NCBI RefSeq assembly: GCF_900128945.1
Contig: NZ_FQUD01000007.1
Location: forward strand, 1-40,141
Reading direction: 5' to 3'
Origin: Chryseobacterium sp. OV279
Lineage (GTDB): Bacteria > Bacteroidota > Bacteroidia > Flavobacteriales > Weeksellaceae
DNA length: 40,141 nt
The notes under the pieces were generated by a model. It worked only from the letters and a program-made list of their open reading frames with translations. It did not search any database and was not told the origin of the DNA. Position numbers and translations under genes: made by a program. Below are positions 32,273 through 40,141 of this stretch, in pieces (the first letter of the stretch is position 1; each line of letters starts with the position of its first letter).

Positions 32273-32296
32273 GGTTCGCTCAGATAATCCTGAACA

Positions 32297-32324
32297 TTGG
32301 AGGACTCATTTCAGAATAGATTTG
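32297..32324 (+). promoter_or_regulatory. Promoter of SDR/epimerase operon
   Basis: TTG at 32297-32299, 17-base spacer, TAGATTTG at 32317-32324, a full match to TTG-N17-23-TAnnTTTG. The ATG follows 17 bases later. Confidence 0.65.
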
Positions 32325-32341
32325 TACCATAAAATTGTTTT

Positions 32342-33127
32342 ATGAGCACCAAAGAATCATATGCTGTAGTGACGGGAGCAAGTCAGGGACTGGGAAAAGC
32401 ATTTGCCGAAAACCTGGCCAGTAAAAATATCAATGTCGTTCTGGTCAGTCTTCCGGGGCAACATTTAAAAGAACTGGCTCAACGGCTGGAGGAAAGCTAC
32501 CCAATCAAAGCCCATTATTATGAAGTAGACCTTTCCGTGAATGAAAATGTTATGAAACTTACAGAATGGCTGAATAGGTCTTTTGAAATTCATATTCTGA
32601 TCAATAATGCCGGACTTGGCGGGACGAAGAAATTTGTAGACGCATCGCCATCTTATATCAACACTATTTTACAGGTAAATGTAGCTGCAACTTCACTGAT
32701 TACACACCAGCTGCTGCCTAATCTGTTGAGACAGCCGAAAGCCTATATTTTAAATGTATCCAGCATGGCTGCTTTTTCTCCGATAGGTTTTAAAACAGTC
32801 TATCCTGCATCCAAAACCTTTATCCATTCATTCTCAAGAGGACTGCATGAGGAGCTGAAAGATACCAACGTTTTTGTAAGCGTTGTGAATCCCGGTGCGA
32901 TGAAAACAAACATCGACGTGTGTAAAAGAATAGAAAAGCAGGGTATTTTAGGGAAACTTACCTTACTTGATCCCAATAAAGTGGCAGCTTACTGCATCAG
33001 ACAACTTTTCAAAAAAGATTCCGTTATTATGGTGAATCCCATCAGCTGGCTGGTCATGAAGATCCTGCCGATATGGATCAAGCTGCCTCTGATGACCAGT
33101 GCCATAAAAAAAGAAATTGAAGCATGA
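32342..33127 (+). CDS. SDR family oxidoreductase
   Basis: 261 residues. Cofactor motif TGASQGLG (11-18), NNAG (88-91), catalytic S141, Y154 and K158 (YPASK). The C terminus (SWLVMKILPIWIKLPLMTSAI) is hydrophobic and may associate with membrane, as in DltE/ketosphinganine reductase-like SDRs acting on lipid substrates. The stop codon overlaps the start of the next gene (ATGA), so the two reductases are translationally coupled and probably act in one short pathway, substrate unknown. Confidence 0.9.
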   Translation: MSTKESYAVVTGASQGLGKAFAENLASKNINVVLVSLPGQHLKELAQRLEESYPIKAHYYEVDLSVNENVMKLTEWLNRSFEIHILINNAGLGGTKKFVDASPSYINTILQVNVAATSLITHQLLPNLLRQPKAYILNVSSMAAFSPIGFKTVYPASKTFIHSFSRGLHEELKDTNVFVSVVNPGAMKTNIDVCKRIEKQGILGKLTLLDPNKVAAYCIRQLFKKDSVIMVNPISWLVMKILPIWIKLPLMTSAIKKEIEA

Positions 33128-34116
33128 AAAAAGTTTTCGTGACCGGAGCCACAGGGCTTCTGGGTGCCAATACCGTTATTAAATTACTACAATATGATTA
33201 TACTGTTACTGCTCTGGTGCGCAAAAAAAGCAGCTGGATGGGCGAAGAAAATGAAAATCTCAGACTCATAGAAGGAGACCTGTTCTCGGATATTTCAGAC
33301 TATCTGCAGAATGTGGATGCTGTGATCCATATTGCCGCAGAAACCAGTCAGGATCTGCTGCATTATGACGATTATAAAAAGACGAATTACGATGCAGCTG
33401 TTCATCTGTTTGCGCAGGCAGCAGCGGCTGGAGCAGAGAAATTTCTTTTCGTGAGTACAGCCAATACGTTGGGATATGGGAATTCTGCTGTGTGGGGAAG
33501 TGAAAAAGCGCCTCAGATCTATCCGTTTACCCATTCTTATTATGCTCAAAGTAAACTGGAAGCAGAGAATTACCTTCTTCAGCAGAACAGAGGAACAAAG
33601 GTGGTTATTGTGAATCCTACCTTTATGATCGGGGCCTATGACCGTAAGCCAAGTTCTGGGAAAATCATTTTTTGGACCTGGAAAAAGAAATTGGTTTTCT
33701 ATCCGAAAGGCGGAAAAAACTTTGTTCATGCCGAAGATGCAGCCGAAGGCATTATCAAAGCTGTTGAAAAAGGAAAAAACGGTGAAAAATACCTGCTGGC
33801 CAATGAAAACCTGACTTATAAAGAGTTTTTCGGAAAAATAAACGCGATCACCGGACAGGCTCCCCTCATGATTCCAATTCCTGATGCCGGGTTGGCGATG
33901 CTGGGAATGATCGGGGACTTTCTGAGAAAACTGAAGATAAAAACCAGCCTGAGTTCTCCCAATATGAAAGCTTTGAGAATCAATAATTTCTATTCAAACC
34001 GGAAATCTTCGGAAGAACTGGGAGTCCGGTATCAGTCCGTTGATAAGGCTGTTGAAGATGCAATCCGTTTTTTTGAAAGGAAGAATAATGAAGTTAAGGT
34101 AGGGCGGCAGATATAA
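33124..34116 (+). CDS. NAD-dependent epimerase/dehydratase family protein
   Basis: 330 residues of the extended SDR group. Rossmann motif TGATGLLG (7-14), catalytic Y140-x3-K144 in SYYAQSKLEAE, and upstream S111/T112 (FVSTANTLGYG). It resembles dihydroflavonol reductase or 3-beta-hydroxysteroid dehydrogenase-like enzymes more than sugar epimerases. It overlaps the preceding SDR gene by four bases. Substrate unknown. Confidence 0.88.
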   Translation: MKKVFVTGATGLLGANTVIKLLQYDYTVTALVRKKSSWMGEENENLRLIEGDLFSDISDYLQNVDAVIHIAAETSQDLLHYDDYKKTNYDAAVHLFAQAAAAGAEKFLFVSTANTLGYGNSAVWGSEKAPQIYPFTHSYYAQSKLEAENYLLQQNRGTKVVIVNPTFMIGAYDRKPSSGKIIFWTWKKKLVFYPKGGKNFVHAEDAAEGIIKAVEKGKNGEKYLLANENLTYKEFFGKINAITGQAPLMIPIPDAGLAMLGMIGDFLRKLKIKTSLSSPNMKALRINNFYSNRKSSEELGVRYQSVDKAVEDAIRFFERKNNEVKVGRQI

Positions 34117-34168
34117 GTTTTTTGTCTGTTCACGTTTGAATTCAAGTCCATTTTTACACATCAAATAA

Positions 34169-34191
34169 TTTCACAGATTTCATTTGTGAAA
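34169..34191. terminator. Weak hairpin between convergent genes
   Basis: TTTCACA / TGTGAAA with a nine-base loop lies between the epimerase stop and the end of the minus-strand gene. T-rich flanks are short, so it is only a possible terminator. Confidence 0.3.
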
Positions 34192-34241
34192 ACATCAATG
34201 GTTAATTTTATTCCACAGAAAAACAAATAAGAGCATATTCC

Positions 34242-35492
34242 TTAGATTTTTTCGAATTTAATCTGATCCGCAAGATATTTGGGAAGCTTTTGCACAGCAG
34301 TCATCAGTTTTATATTATTGATCTTTTTTTCTCTTTCATTTTTAATATAATGATTGCAGTTCACATAGAAAAAATAAGATATAATTCTGTTATAGTCATC
34401 CAGCGTTTCATCTCCTATCATGGAAAGGAGTTGGGATAGGAACAGTTCGCGGTCTTTAGATTCCGCTACAGCTCTTCCTGATCTTGAAATACTGGCATAA
34501 TAATGATTGTCGGCAGGATTTTCTATTCTGAAAGAAGTTCCAAAAATAAGATCAGGAACATTGATGTTAAGTGTTTCAAGCTCTTTGATGTAAGTCTGCC
34601 GTCTTTCTCTGGCATAGCTGGCATCTGATGCTCTTTCAAACCTGTCGTTCATAATATCCAGATGAGATTTCAGGAAAACCGGCCAGTTGGCAGTTTCTGC
34701 AGATAGCAAAGCCAGATATACTCCCTGTACCCTTGGAGACTGATCCTGGCTGCATAATCCTACAACCTGCACAGACCTAAAATCATCAAGCAGTTTTTCT
34801 TTCTCAGCTTTAGAAAGCTTTCTCCAGTTTTTGGGAATCTCATTGGGAAGTCCTCCTTGTTTGGCATCTTTTTTTAATTTGGAAGAAGAAGTATCGATAA
34901 GACAGTCGGAATAGATGATCTGTCTTGAATATTTGGGAGCCAGGGGAATACTTTTAAAATTATCCAAAAAGTAAAAGGCTTCAATAGATTCTCCGGAATA
35001 TGATTTTTTTTCGCTGTAAGAATACACCCATTTATTTTTTACAGGCTTGGTATACAGTTCTTTTTTATATGGAGTTTCTATTTCAATCTCGTCATCATCA
35101 TTAACAGACAATTCTCTTATTTCTGTTACCTCCTTATCTCTGTAATTTATTGTTTTGGATTTGATCAGTAAAAGGTCCTTTTTAACCACTGCTTCCGGAT
35201 ATTTCTTAATAAAATCATCAAATGAAATATTCAGATCCATATCTTTTTTAGCCTGGGTAATAGGGCCGGACTTTAGCTTGACAGAATAACCTATGGTTTG
35301 TAGTTTGGAATAAAAAACCTGGTTCAGATCACAGGTTTTATATTTTAAATTGAGTGAATCAACAATTTTTGCAAGTTTACTCATTGTCTCTTCACCATAG
35401 ATAAATCCGTTTTTGTATGTGGCAAATTCCTGAGCTGTGAGAGAACAGCTTAATGCAGTGAAGGCAGCGGCTAGAACTAGTTTTCTGATCAT
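34242..35492 (-). CDS. Unknown secreted protein (416 aa)
   Basis: I do not recognise it. A signal peptide (MIRKLVLAAAFTALSCSLTAQ) predicts export to periplasm or beyond. The middle has an acidic patch (VNDDDEIEIE, about 130) and alternating charged segments; residues about 225-416 are mostly helical, with RRQTYIKELETLNINVPDLIF and SMIGDETLDDYNRIISYFF. No lipobox, T9SS sorting domain or known motif is seen. The gap to the DUF4180 gene upstream is 79 bases, so it may have its own promoter or end that operon. Confidence 0.85.
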   Translation of the reverse strand: MIRKLVLAAAFTALSCSLTAQEFATYKNGFIYGEETMSKLAKIVDSLNLKYKTCDLNQVFYSKLQTIGYSVKLKSGPITQAKKDMDLNISFDDFIKKYPEAVVKKDLLLIKSKTINYRDKEVTEIRELSVNDDDEIEIETPYKKELYTKPVKNKWVYSYSEKKSYSGESIEAFYFLDNFKSIPLAPKYSRQIIYSDCLIDTSSSKLKKDAKQGGLPNEIPKNWRKLSKAEKEKLLDDFRSVQVVGLCSQDQSPRVQGVYLALLSAETANWPVFLKSHLDIMNDRFERASDASYARERRQTYIKELETLNINVPDLIFGTSFRIENPADNHYYASISRSGRAVAESKDRELFLSQLLSMIGDETLDDYNRIISYFFYVNCNHYIKNEREKKINNIKLMTAVQKLPKYLADQIKFEKI

Positions 35493-35571
35493 TGTGTTAA
35501 TAAATTCTTAAATTGAATCTATAACGTAAATGATTACATAATTATTTTAAGGATAGAATATAAATTTTAAT

Positions 35572-35931
35572 TCACCTTCCCAGCCTCTCCAAAGCCTCTT
35601 CCAGCGTTCCCGTAAAGTTGATATGTCTCGTTTTATTGCTTTCAAAAATGAAATCCCTGATGCTTTTTCCCGGATACTTTTCAAAATTTCCTACGATGGC
35701 CAGATTTACCCGATAATTGGAGAATTTCTGTAGGATATCTCCGGCTATTTTTGTTTTCAGATCAAAGAATTCGTTCGTAATATTTTCCTCATACATAATC
35801 ACTTTATTAAAACCCTGATAATAAATGTTCCCAAGAAGATCCAGCCCATCCTGAGCGGATTTGATGATGACTTCGTCAGAAACAACTTCTGCAATTTTTA
35901 TGGTATTAATATCGTGAGATTTGATCTGCAT
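35572..35931 (-). CDS. DUF4180 family protein
   Basis: 119 residues that fit DUF4180: LKTKIAGDILQKFSNYRVNLAIVGNF, then SIRDFIFESNKTRHINFTGTLEEALERL. Small, soluble, with a STAS-like look; function unknown. Only six bases after the serine hydrolase gene, so probably in the same operon. Confidence 0.85.
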   Translation of the reverse strand: MQIKSHDINTIKIAEVVSDEVIIKSAQDGLDLLGNIYYQGFNKVIMYEENITNEFFDLKTKIAGDILQKFSNYRVNLAIVGNFEKYPGKSIRDFIFESNKTRHINFTGTLEEALERLGR

Positions 35932-35937
35932 TTGGTT

Positions 35938-36963
35938 CTATTGTAAGGTTCTTTTCATATCTTTTAAAAAATCAGCCAACGGAAATGCATCACCCTGATT
36001 GGTCAGTGCTATGATGCAGCTGTTATGACTCAGATCTCTCCAGAATATCGCCCGGAAACCGCTCAGACCACCGGTGTGACTCACGGTTTTTCCTCCATCA
36101 GATTCTTCAATAAACCATCCGAAACCGTAGTTGGAAAGTTTTCCGTCAGACAGTTTGGTAGGTGTGTACATGAGATCCGTATTGCTTTTATTAATCAGTT
36201 TAAAGCTTCTTAAGGCCTGGTCAAACCGGTATAAATCTTCGGGAGTGGAGTAGATGCCTCCATCTCCGGTCGTTAGAATTGAATAATCATCCGGCTGTTT
36301 TTCTTTATTATACCCTGTAGCTCTGTTTTTATCGGCAGTTGAGGAATCATATACCCAGGTGTTTTTCATTCCCAGCGGAACAAAAATATGTTCACTGAGA
36401 AAGGTTCCATAAGACTGTTTTGAAACTTTTTCAATGATCAATGACAGGATAATAAAGCCACTGTTACTGTATTCAAACCTGCTCCCTGAGGGGAATTCCA
36501 GCTTGTTGAGGCCATACAGCCAGCCCAGCACATCCTGATTGGTCAGTCCTTTTTTGCTGAAAATAATCGATTCGTAATCTTTTATTCCTGAGGTATGATT
36601 TAAAAGCTGCCTGATGCTTACATTTTCGGCATAGGCAGGCAGCTCAATATATTTTGATGCTTTATCTTTATAATTCAATAATCCTTTCTGTTGCAGAAGC
36701 ATAACCGAAGTTGCGGTAAAAGGCTTGCTTAATGAGGCAATATAGATCGGAGTGGTTTTCTCCAGTTTTATATTTTTCTCCCTATTGCTGAGTCCTAAAG
36801 CCGTGTCACAGACTAGTTTTCCATTGTTTACAGCTAAAACAGAACCGTTGAATTCTCCCTTGTCGTAATAACTTTTGACCACATTACGCGAGTTTTTTTC
36901 ACAGGATGAAAGCTGCAGAATAACGATAAAACCAAGCAGTAGACTGAATAAGGATATCCGCAT
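35938..36963 (-). CDS. Serine hydrolase, class C beta-lactamase family lipoprotein
   Basis: 341 residues with a lipoprotein signal (LSSC, C21). The penicillin-binding/beta-lactamase fold has S77-L-S-K80, Y165-S-N167 and H296-T-G298. Such proteins include AmpC-like enzymes, D-aminopeptidases and esterases; the domain FPSGSRFEYSNSGF and VSHTGGLSGFR is of the general serine-hydrolase type, so resistance activity cannot be assumed. It is likely anchored in the cell envelope. It follows prmC by 29 bases. Confidence 0.9.
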   Translation of the reverse strand: MRISLFSLLLGFIVILQLSSCEKNSRNVVKSYYDKGEFNGSVLAVNNGKLVCDTALGLSNREKNIKLEKTTPIYIASLSKPFTATSVMLLQQKGLLNYKDKASKYIELPAYAENVSIRQLLNHTSGIKDYESIIFSKKGLTNQDVLGWLYGLNKLEFPSGSRFEYSNSGFIILSLIIEKVSKQSYGTFLSEHIFVPLGMKNTWVYDSSTADKNRATGYNKEKQPDDYSILTTGDGGIYSTPEDLYRFDQALRSFKLINKSNTDLMYTPTKLSDGKLSNYGFGWFIEESDGGKTVSHTGGLSGFRAIFWRDLSHNSCIIALTNQGDAFPLADFLKDMKRTLQ

Positions 36964-36992
36964 AGAGGTATGGATTAAGAAGATAAAAGTAC

Positions 36993-37844
36993 TTATTTCT
37001 TTCCAACAATAAAGCGGTCGTTTTCAGATAAATCTTTGATGAGTTTTGCTTCAGAAAAATGTCCGGTATATAGGTCAAGGGTTTCAGGACCGAGCTTCTG
37101 ATTGATTTCCAAAAATAAAAGGCCGTTGGCTTTCAAGTATTGATGAGCATCTTCTGCAATTTTCCGGTAGAAGATCAAAGCATCCTGAACAGGAGAAAAT
37201 AGGGCCATTTTGGGCTCAAATTCCTTGACAGAATCTGCGATCTCAACTTCCTCTTCAATTCCTATGTACGGAGGATTGGAAATAATAATATCATAACTTT
37301 CGGCTAATCCGAAGCTGAGATAATCCCCATGAATAAAATTGATTTCCAACTTATGATGTTCTGCATTTCGCTTAGCTGTTTCCAAAGCTTTTTCTGAAAA
37401 ATCAATGGAGGAAATTTCCGCTTCGGGAAAATGTTTTTTTAAAACCAACGGAATCACACCGCTTCCGGTTCCGATATCCAAAATCTTTAAACCCTGAACA
37501 GGAAGTTCCGAATCATGAATGTTTTGAATCGCAATTTCAAGGAGTTCCTCTGTTTCAGGACGTGGAATCAGGACGTGTTCGTCCACGAAAAATACCATTC
37601 CGTAAAACTCGGTTTCACCCAGAATCTGCTGATAAGGCCTGCCAGTTTTTAAATCAGAAACAATCTGAATAAGCTGCTTTTCATCATCAATAAGAAGTTC
37701 CTGTTCCGAAAGCCTTCTCTGATGAAATGAATCGAAACCTACTATTTTCTGTATAAAAAGAGCCGATAAAAAAGCACTTTCCGAATCAGTATACAGCTCG
37801 GAAAGTTCAGTTTTAAAATATTTTTTGAATGCTGATATCGTCAT
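36993..37844 (-). CDS. prmC: Release factor glutamine methyltransferase PrmC
   Basis: 283 residues. SAM-binding motif DIGTGSG (123-129), catalytic NPPY (190-193), PRPETEE (95-101) and an N-terminal helical domain that recognises release factors. It methylates the GGQ glutamine of RF1 and RF2, which raises termination efficiency. The ATG follows the yaaA stop codon without a gap, indicating coupled translation. Confidence 0.95.
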   Translation of the reverse strand: MTISAFKKYFKTELSELYTDSESAFLSALFIQKIVGFDSFHQRRLSEQELLIDDEKQLIQIVSDLKTGRPYQQILGETEFYGMVFFVDEHVLIPRPETEELLEIAIQNIHDSELPVQGLKILDIGTGSGVIPLVLKKHFPEAEISSIDFSEKALETAKRNAEHHKLEINFIHGDYLSFGLAESYDIIISNPPYIGIEEEVEIADSVKEFEPKMALFSPVQDALIFYRKIAEDAHQYLKANGLLFLEINQKLGPETLDLYTGHFSEAKLIKDLSENDRFIVGKK

Positions 37845-38603
37845 TTATCTTGTGAAAACCAGTTTTGTGTCCGTAGATTTTTCTTCATTGATCAGGTAGC
37901 CTTCATAGTTGAATGCTTTTACGTCATTCAGCGTCCTGGCATTGGTTTCTGCACAGAATCTTACCACAAGGCCTCTCGCATGTTTGGTATAAACGACAAT
38001 CGTTTTCAGTTTTCCTTCTCTCAGTTCGTAAAATTCAAAGTCGATCACCTTGTGATTCAGTTTTTTTCTGTCAATCACCTTTCCGTACTCGTTACTGGCC
38101 AGGTGAAGAAGGAATTCGCCTTTTTTCATTTCAGAATTCAACTGTTCGGTGATCTTTTCTCTCCAGAATTCATACAGGTTTTTGTATTGATCAAACTCGA
38201 AATGACGACCCATTTCCAGTCGGTAAAGCATCACTTTATCAGAAGGTTTCAGCAGACCATACAGCCCGGAAAGCATTCTGTAATTTTTCTGTAAGTAGTC
38301 TACCGCATTTTTATCCAGGGTTTTCGCATCCAGCCCTCTGTACACTTCACCGGCAAAAGCGAACATGGCAGGAGCGGATTCCTTTGCTGTAGGTTTGTCT
38401 TTCCATCTTTGGTTTCGTTCCCAGTTTTCATCAGCCAGTTTAGGCGAGATTTCCATGAGTTCGGAAAGATATTTCGGCGATTTATGTTTTAAATAAGACT
38501 GTATCAATGCAGCGTCTTCGATGAATTTCGGAGTTGTAGATCTCAGTAAGTCGGTTGAATTCTCAACGTTCATCAGTTTCGCTGGAGAAGTTATAATTTT
38601 CAT
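37845..38603 (-). CDS. yaaA: Peroxide stress protein YaaA (DUF328)
   Basis: 252 residues of standard length, with family motifs ITSPAKLM at the start, FAFAGEVYRGLDAKTL, LSGLYGLLKP, LYRLEMG, LLHLASNEYGK and VYTKHARGLVVRF. In E. coli YaaA lowers free iron and limits DNA damage during hydrogen peroxide stress, and its fold binds DNA. It lies five bases after the CPBP protease gene and directly before prmC. Confidence 0.95.
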   Translation of the reverse strand: MKIITSPAKLMNVENSTDLLRSTTPKFIEDAALIQSYLKHKSPKYLSELMEISPKLADENWERNQRWKDKPTAKESAPAMFAFAGEVYRGLDAKTLDKNAVDYLQKNYRMLSGLYGLLKPSDKVMLYRLEMGRHFEFDQYKNLYEFWREKITEQLNSEMKKGEFLLHLASNEYGKVIDRKKLNHKVIDFEFYELREGKLKTIVVYTKHARGLVVRFCAETNARTLNDVKAFNYEGYLINEEKSTDTKLVFTR

Positions 38604-38608
38604 AATGT

Positions 38609-39310
38609 TTAGAATGCAGATAAATGTTTAATGTCAATAAAATTCATAATCATCATAGACACAAAGTCGTACATAAAATGACAGATGATCAGAATCTTAA
38701 TATTCGAATATTTTTTATAAAACAAAGCAAAAACGGTTCCGATAAAGAAAGGAACTACTACCTGTCCAACCGTTCCGTAGGTGCTGTGCAGAATCCCAAA
38801 TAACATGGCAGAACCAATAATGCCAACGTACGGGCTACTGTATATTTTTTCAAGTCTCGGCTGAATATATCCCCGCATCAGAAGTTCTTCCACGACGCCT
38901 GCAGTGAGGCAGATAAAGATAATCAGCAGATAGTTGTTTTTAAAAACAGAAGAGAACTGAACCAGTTTGTTGCTCATCCCTTCCCGGGTCAAAAGCTGAA
39001 CGATAACATTCAGAAGAGAACCGCCGAAAGCACAGATCAGATAAAGCGCAATGACTGCTTTGATGTAAAATAGGGTGGAGTATTTCTTATCTTTCCATAA
39101 CAGAAAAGTGTTTTTTTCAACGGAAAGACTGTAAAGGAAAATCAATCCAAGAACCGCCCAGAGTGCGAATCTTGTATAAAAGAAATTAGCCGCATTAAAT
39201 ACCTTGACTCCCGTAATAAAATAGATAAGCGGAAAAACATAAAGCATCAGTGCAGCGAGGAACACAAAGGTCAAAAGAATTCCCAGTGCATATTTTCCGT
39301 TTAAACTCAT
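38609..39310 (-). CDS. CPBP family intramembrane glutamic endopeptidase
   Basis: 233 residues with six or seven membrane helices. CPBP (Abi/CAAX protease-like) motifs: E141-E142-x3-R146 (EELLMRGY), H175 in FGILHST, and H211-x3-D215 (CHFMYD). Relatives process prenylated proteins, bacteriocins or signalling peptides; substrate unknown. Forty bases after the YciO-like gene and five before yaaA, thus an operon member. Confidence 0.9.
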   Translation of the reverse strand: MSLNGKYALGILLTFVFLAALMLYVFPLIYFITGVKVFNAANFFYTRFALWAVLGLIFLYSLSVEKNTFLLWKDKKYSTLFYIKAVIALYLICAFGGSLLNVIVQLLTREGMSNKLVQFSSVFKNNYLLIIFICLTAGVVEELLMRGYIQPRLEKIYSSPYVGIIGSAMLFGILHSTYGTVGQVVVPFFIGTVFALFYKKYSNIKILIICHFMYDFVSMMIMNFIDIKHLSAF

Positions 39311-39350
39311 AATTTCAGATGATCAGCGTTCAGCCTCCTTTAATACTTTA

Positions 39351-39962
39351 CTAAATAATACCTTTTCCTTGGCGGATGATCTCCGGTTCTCCGGAAGTAA
39401 GATCCACAATAGTAGAGGCTACGTTATCTCCATACCCGGAATCGATGACAATATCTACCAGATGATCATATTTTTCGGCGATCAGTTCCGGATCTGTAGA
39501 ATATTCAATGATTTCGTCATCATCTTTTATAGAGGTTGAAGCAATCGGATGTCCCAGTTTTTCCACTATAAGTTGGGGAATCGGGTGGTCAGGAACACGG
39601 ATACCGATTGTTTTATGGTTTTTATATGCTAAAGGAAGACTTTTATTGGCATCAAGGATAAAGGTGAACGGTCCCGGAAGATGGCTTTTCAGAAACCTGA
39701 AAACAGAAGTATCGATAGGTCTTGTAAAATCTGAAAGATGGCTTAAATCATTACAGATAATTGAGAATTTAGACTTTTCCAGCTTGACTTTCTTGATCTG
39801 GGCCAGTTTTTCCATAGCCTTTATGTCAAAAATATTACATCCTAAGGCATAAATCGTATCTGAAGGATAGATAATTAATCCGCCATTTTTTAAGGTTTTA
39901 ATCACCTCATTCACAAGATTTTCCTGAGGGTTATCAGGGTAAATTTTAAGTATTTTTGCCAT
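39351..39962 (-). CDS. YciO-type protein of the Sua5/YrdC family
   Basis: 203 residues from the ATG at 39962 (the frame runs back five codons to a TTG that overlaps the promoter). Family motifs: IYPSDTIYALGC, KFSIICNDLSHLSDF, PGPFTFILDA, KTIGIRVPDHPIPQ. At the place where TsaC/Sua5 has the STSAN motif it reads STSIKDDDE, as in YciO. A role in t6A formation is therefore uncertain, although the L-threonylcarbamoyladenylate synthase fold is clear. It heads a probable six-gene operon reaching 35572. Confidence 0.88.
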   Translation of the reverse strand: MAKILKIYPDNPQENLVNEVIKTLKNGGLIIYPSDTIYALGCNIFDIKAMEKLAQIKKVKLEKSKFSIICNDLSHLSDFTRPIDTSVFRFLKSHLPGPFTFILDANKSLPLAYKNHKTIGIRVPDHPIPQLIVEKLGHPIASTSIKDDDEIIEYSTDPELIAEKYDHLVDIVIDSGYGDNVASTIVDLTSGEPEIIRQGKGII

Positions 39963-39966
39963 AAAA

Positions 39967-39974
39967 CAAAGATA
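39967..39974 (-). promoter_or_regulatory. -7 element for yciO-like operon, leaderless layout
   Basis: Minus-strand TATCTTTG matches TAnnTTTG and ends four bases before the ATG, so transcription should start at or next to the start codon. Confidence 0.55.
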
Positions 39975-40044
39975 CAAATAATAAAATAGTTTTCATAAAA
40001 GTCCTTTATTTAAAAGAAAAATTAGGATTTTTAAAAAATAGACG

Positions 40045-40052
40045 TATCTTTG
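40045..40052 (+). promoter_or_regulatory. -7 element for tRNA-fMet
   Basis: TATCTTTG matches TAnnTTTG and ends 11 bases before the first base of the tRNA. Confidence 0.6.
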
Positions 40053-40063
40053 CAATCCAATAT

Positions 40064-40136
<73 letters not shown>

Positions 40137-40141
40137 CTAAG

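Noticed and set aside
35938..36963. Antibiotic-resistance beta-lactamase
   Set aside because: The class C fold motifs are present, but the sequence is of the general serine-hydrolase type with a lipoprotein anchor, so resistance activity cannot be claimed.
39351..39962. Functional link between the Sua5/YrdC-type gene and the adjacent tRNA-fMet
   Set aside because: The protein is YciO-like without the STSAN motif, and initiator tRNA generally lacks t6A in studied bacteria; proximity is probably chance.

Overview
This looks like a chromosomal segment of a Bacteroidota (Flavobacteriia) genome, most like Chryseobacterium or a close relative. The evidence is low GC, promoters with the Bacteroidota -7 element TAnnTTTG instead of sigma-70 boxes, poor Shine-Dalgarno sequences, a type IX secretion (T9SS) sorting domain, periplasmic-propeller histidine kinases paired with LytTR regulators, and conserved proteins typical of that group. 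No rRNA, CRISPR array, insertion sequence or prophage is visible.

Layout. 1-7360, plus strand: YceI-type lipoprotein, DUF1294 membrane protein, typA/bipA, a GHL10-type glycoside hydrolase lipoprotein, ferritin and ychF, mostly single genes with their own promoters and hairpin terminators. 7475-8759, minus strand: five consecutive small genes for double-glycine leader, cysteine-rich peptides, two of them too short for ordinary ORF calling. 8892-12295, plus: AraC regulator, SDR oxidoreductase, cardiolipin synthase. 12298-14367, minus: methionine/kynurenine-type aminotransferase and an unknown lipoprotein. 14679-15245, plus: DUF2867 protein. 15359-25249, minus: a T9SS-sorted PKD protein, a small unknown ORF, and two tandemly duplicated histidine kinase/LytTR modules with a sixth double-glycine peptide (proline-rich, no cysteine) between them. 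25392-32198, plus: parE, a small membrane protein, parC, rhomboid protease and a membrane-bound AraC regulator. 32342-34116, plus: two overlapping nucleotide-cofactor dehydrogenase genes. 34242-39962, minus: an unknown secreted protein, then an apparent operon read yciO-like, CPBP protease, yaaA, prmC, serine hydrolase, DUF4180. An initiator tRNA-fMet lies at the right edge.

The most interesting part is the set of six short peptides that share one leader type (K-L-x-K-x-x-L/M-x-x-I-x-GG) but have three kinds of core. One of them sits directly after a LytTR regulator gene. That is the gene arrangement of peptide signalling or bacteriocin systems, although no C39-peptidase ABC exporter is present in this window. 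Candidate regulator sites with 21-bp periodicity occur upstream of an unknown lipoprotein (three exact TAAGTGT copies) and near the LytTR region. All functional links between these pieces are inference.
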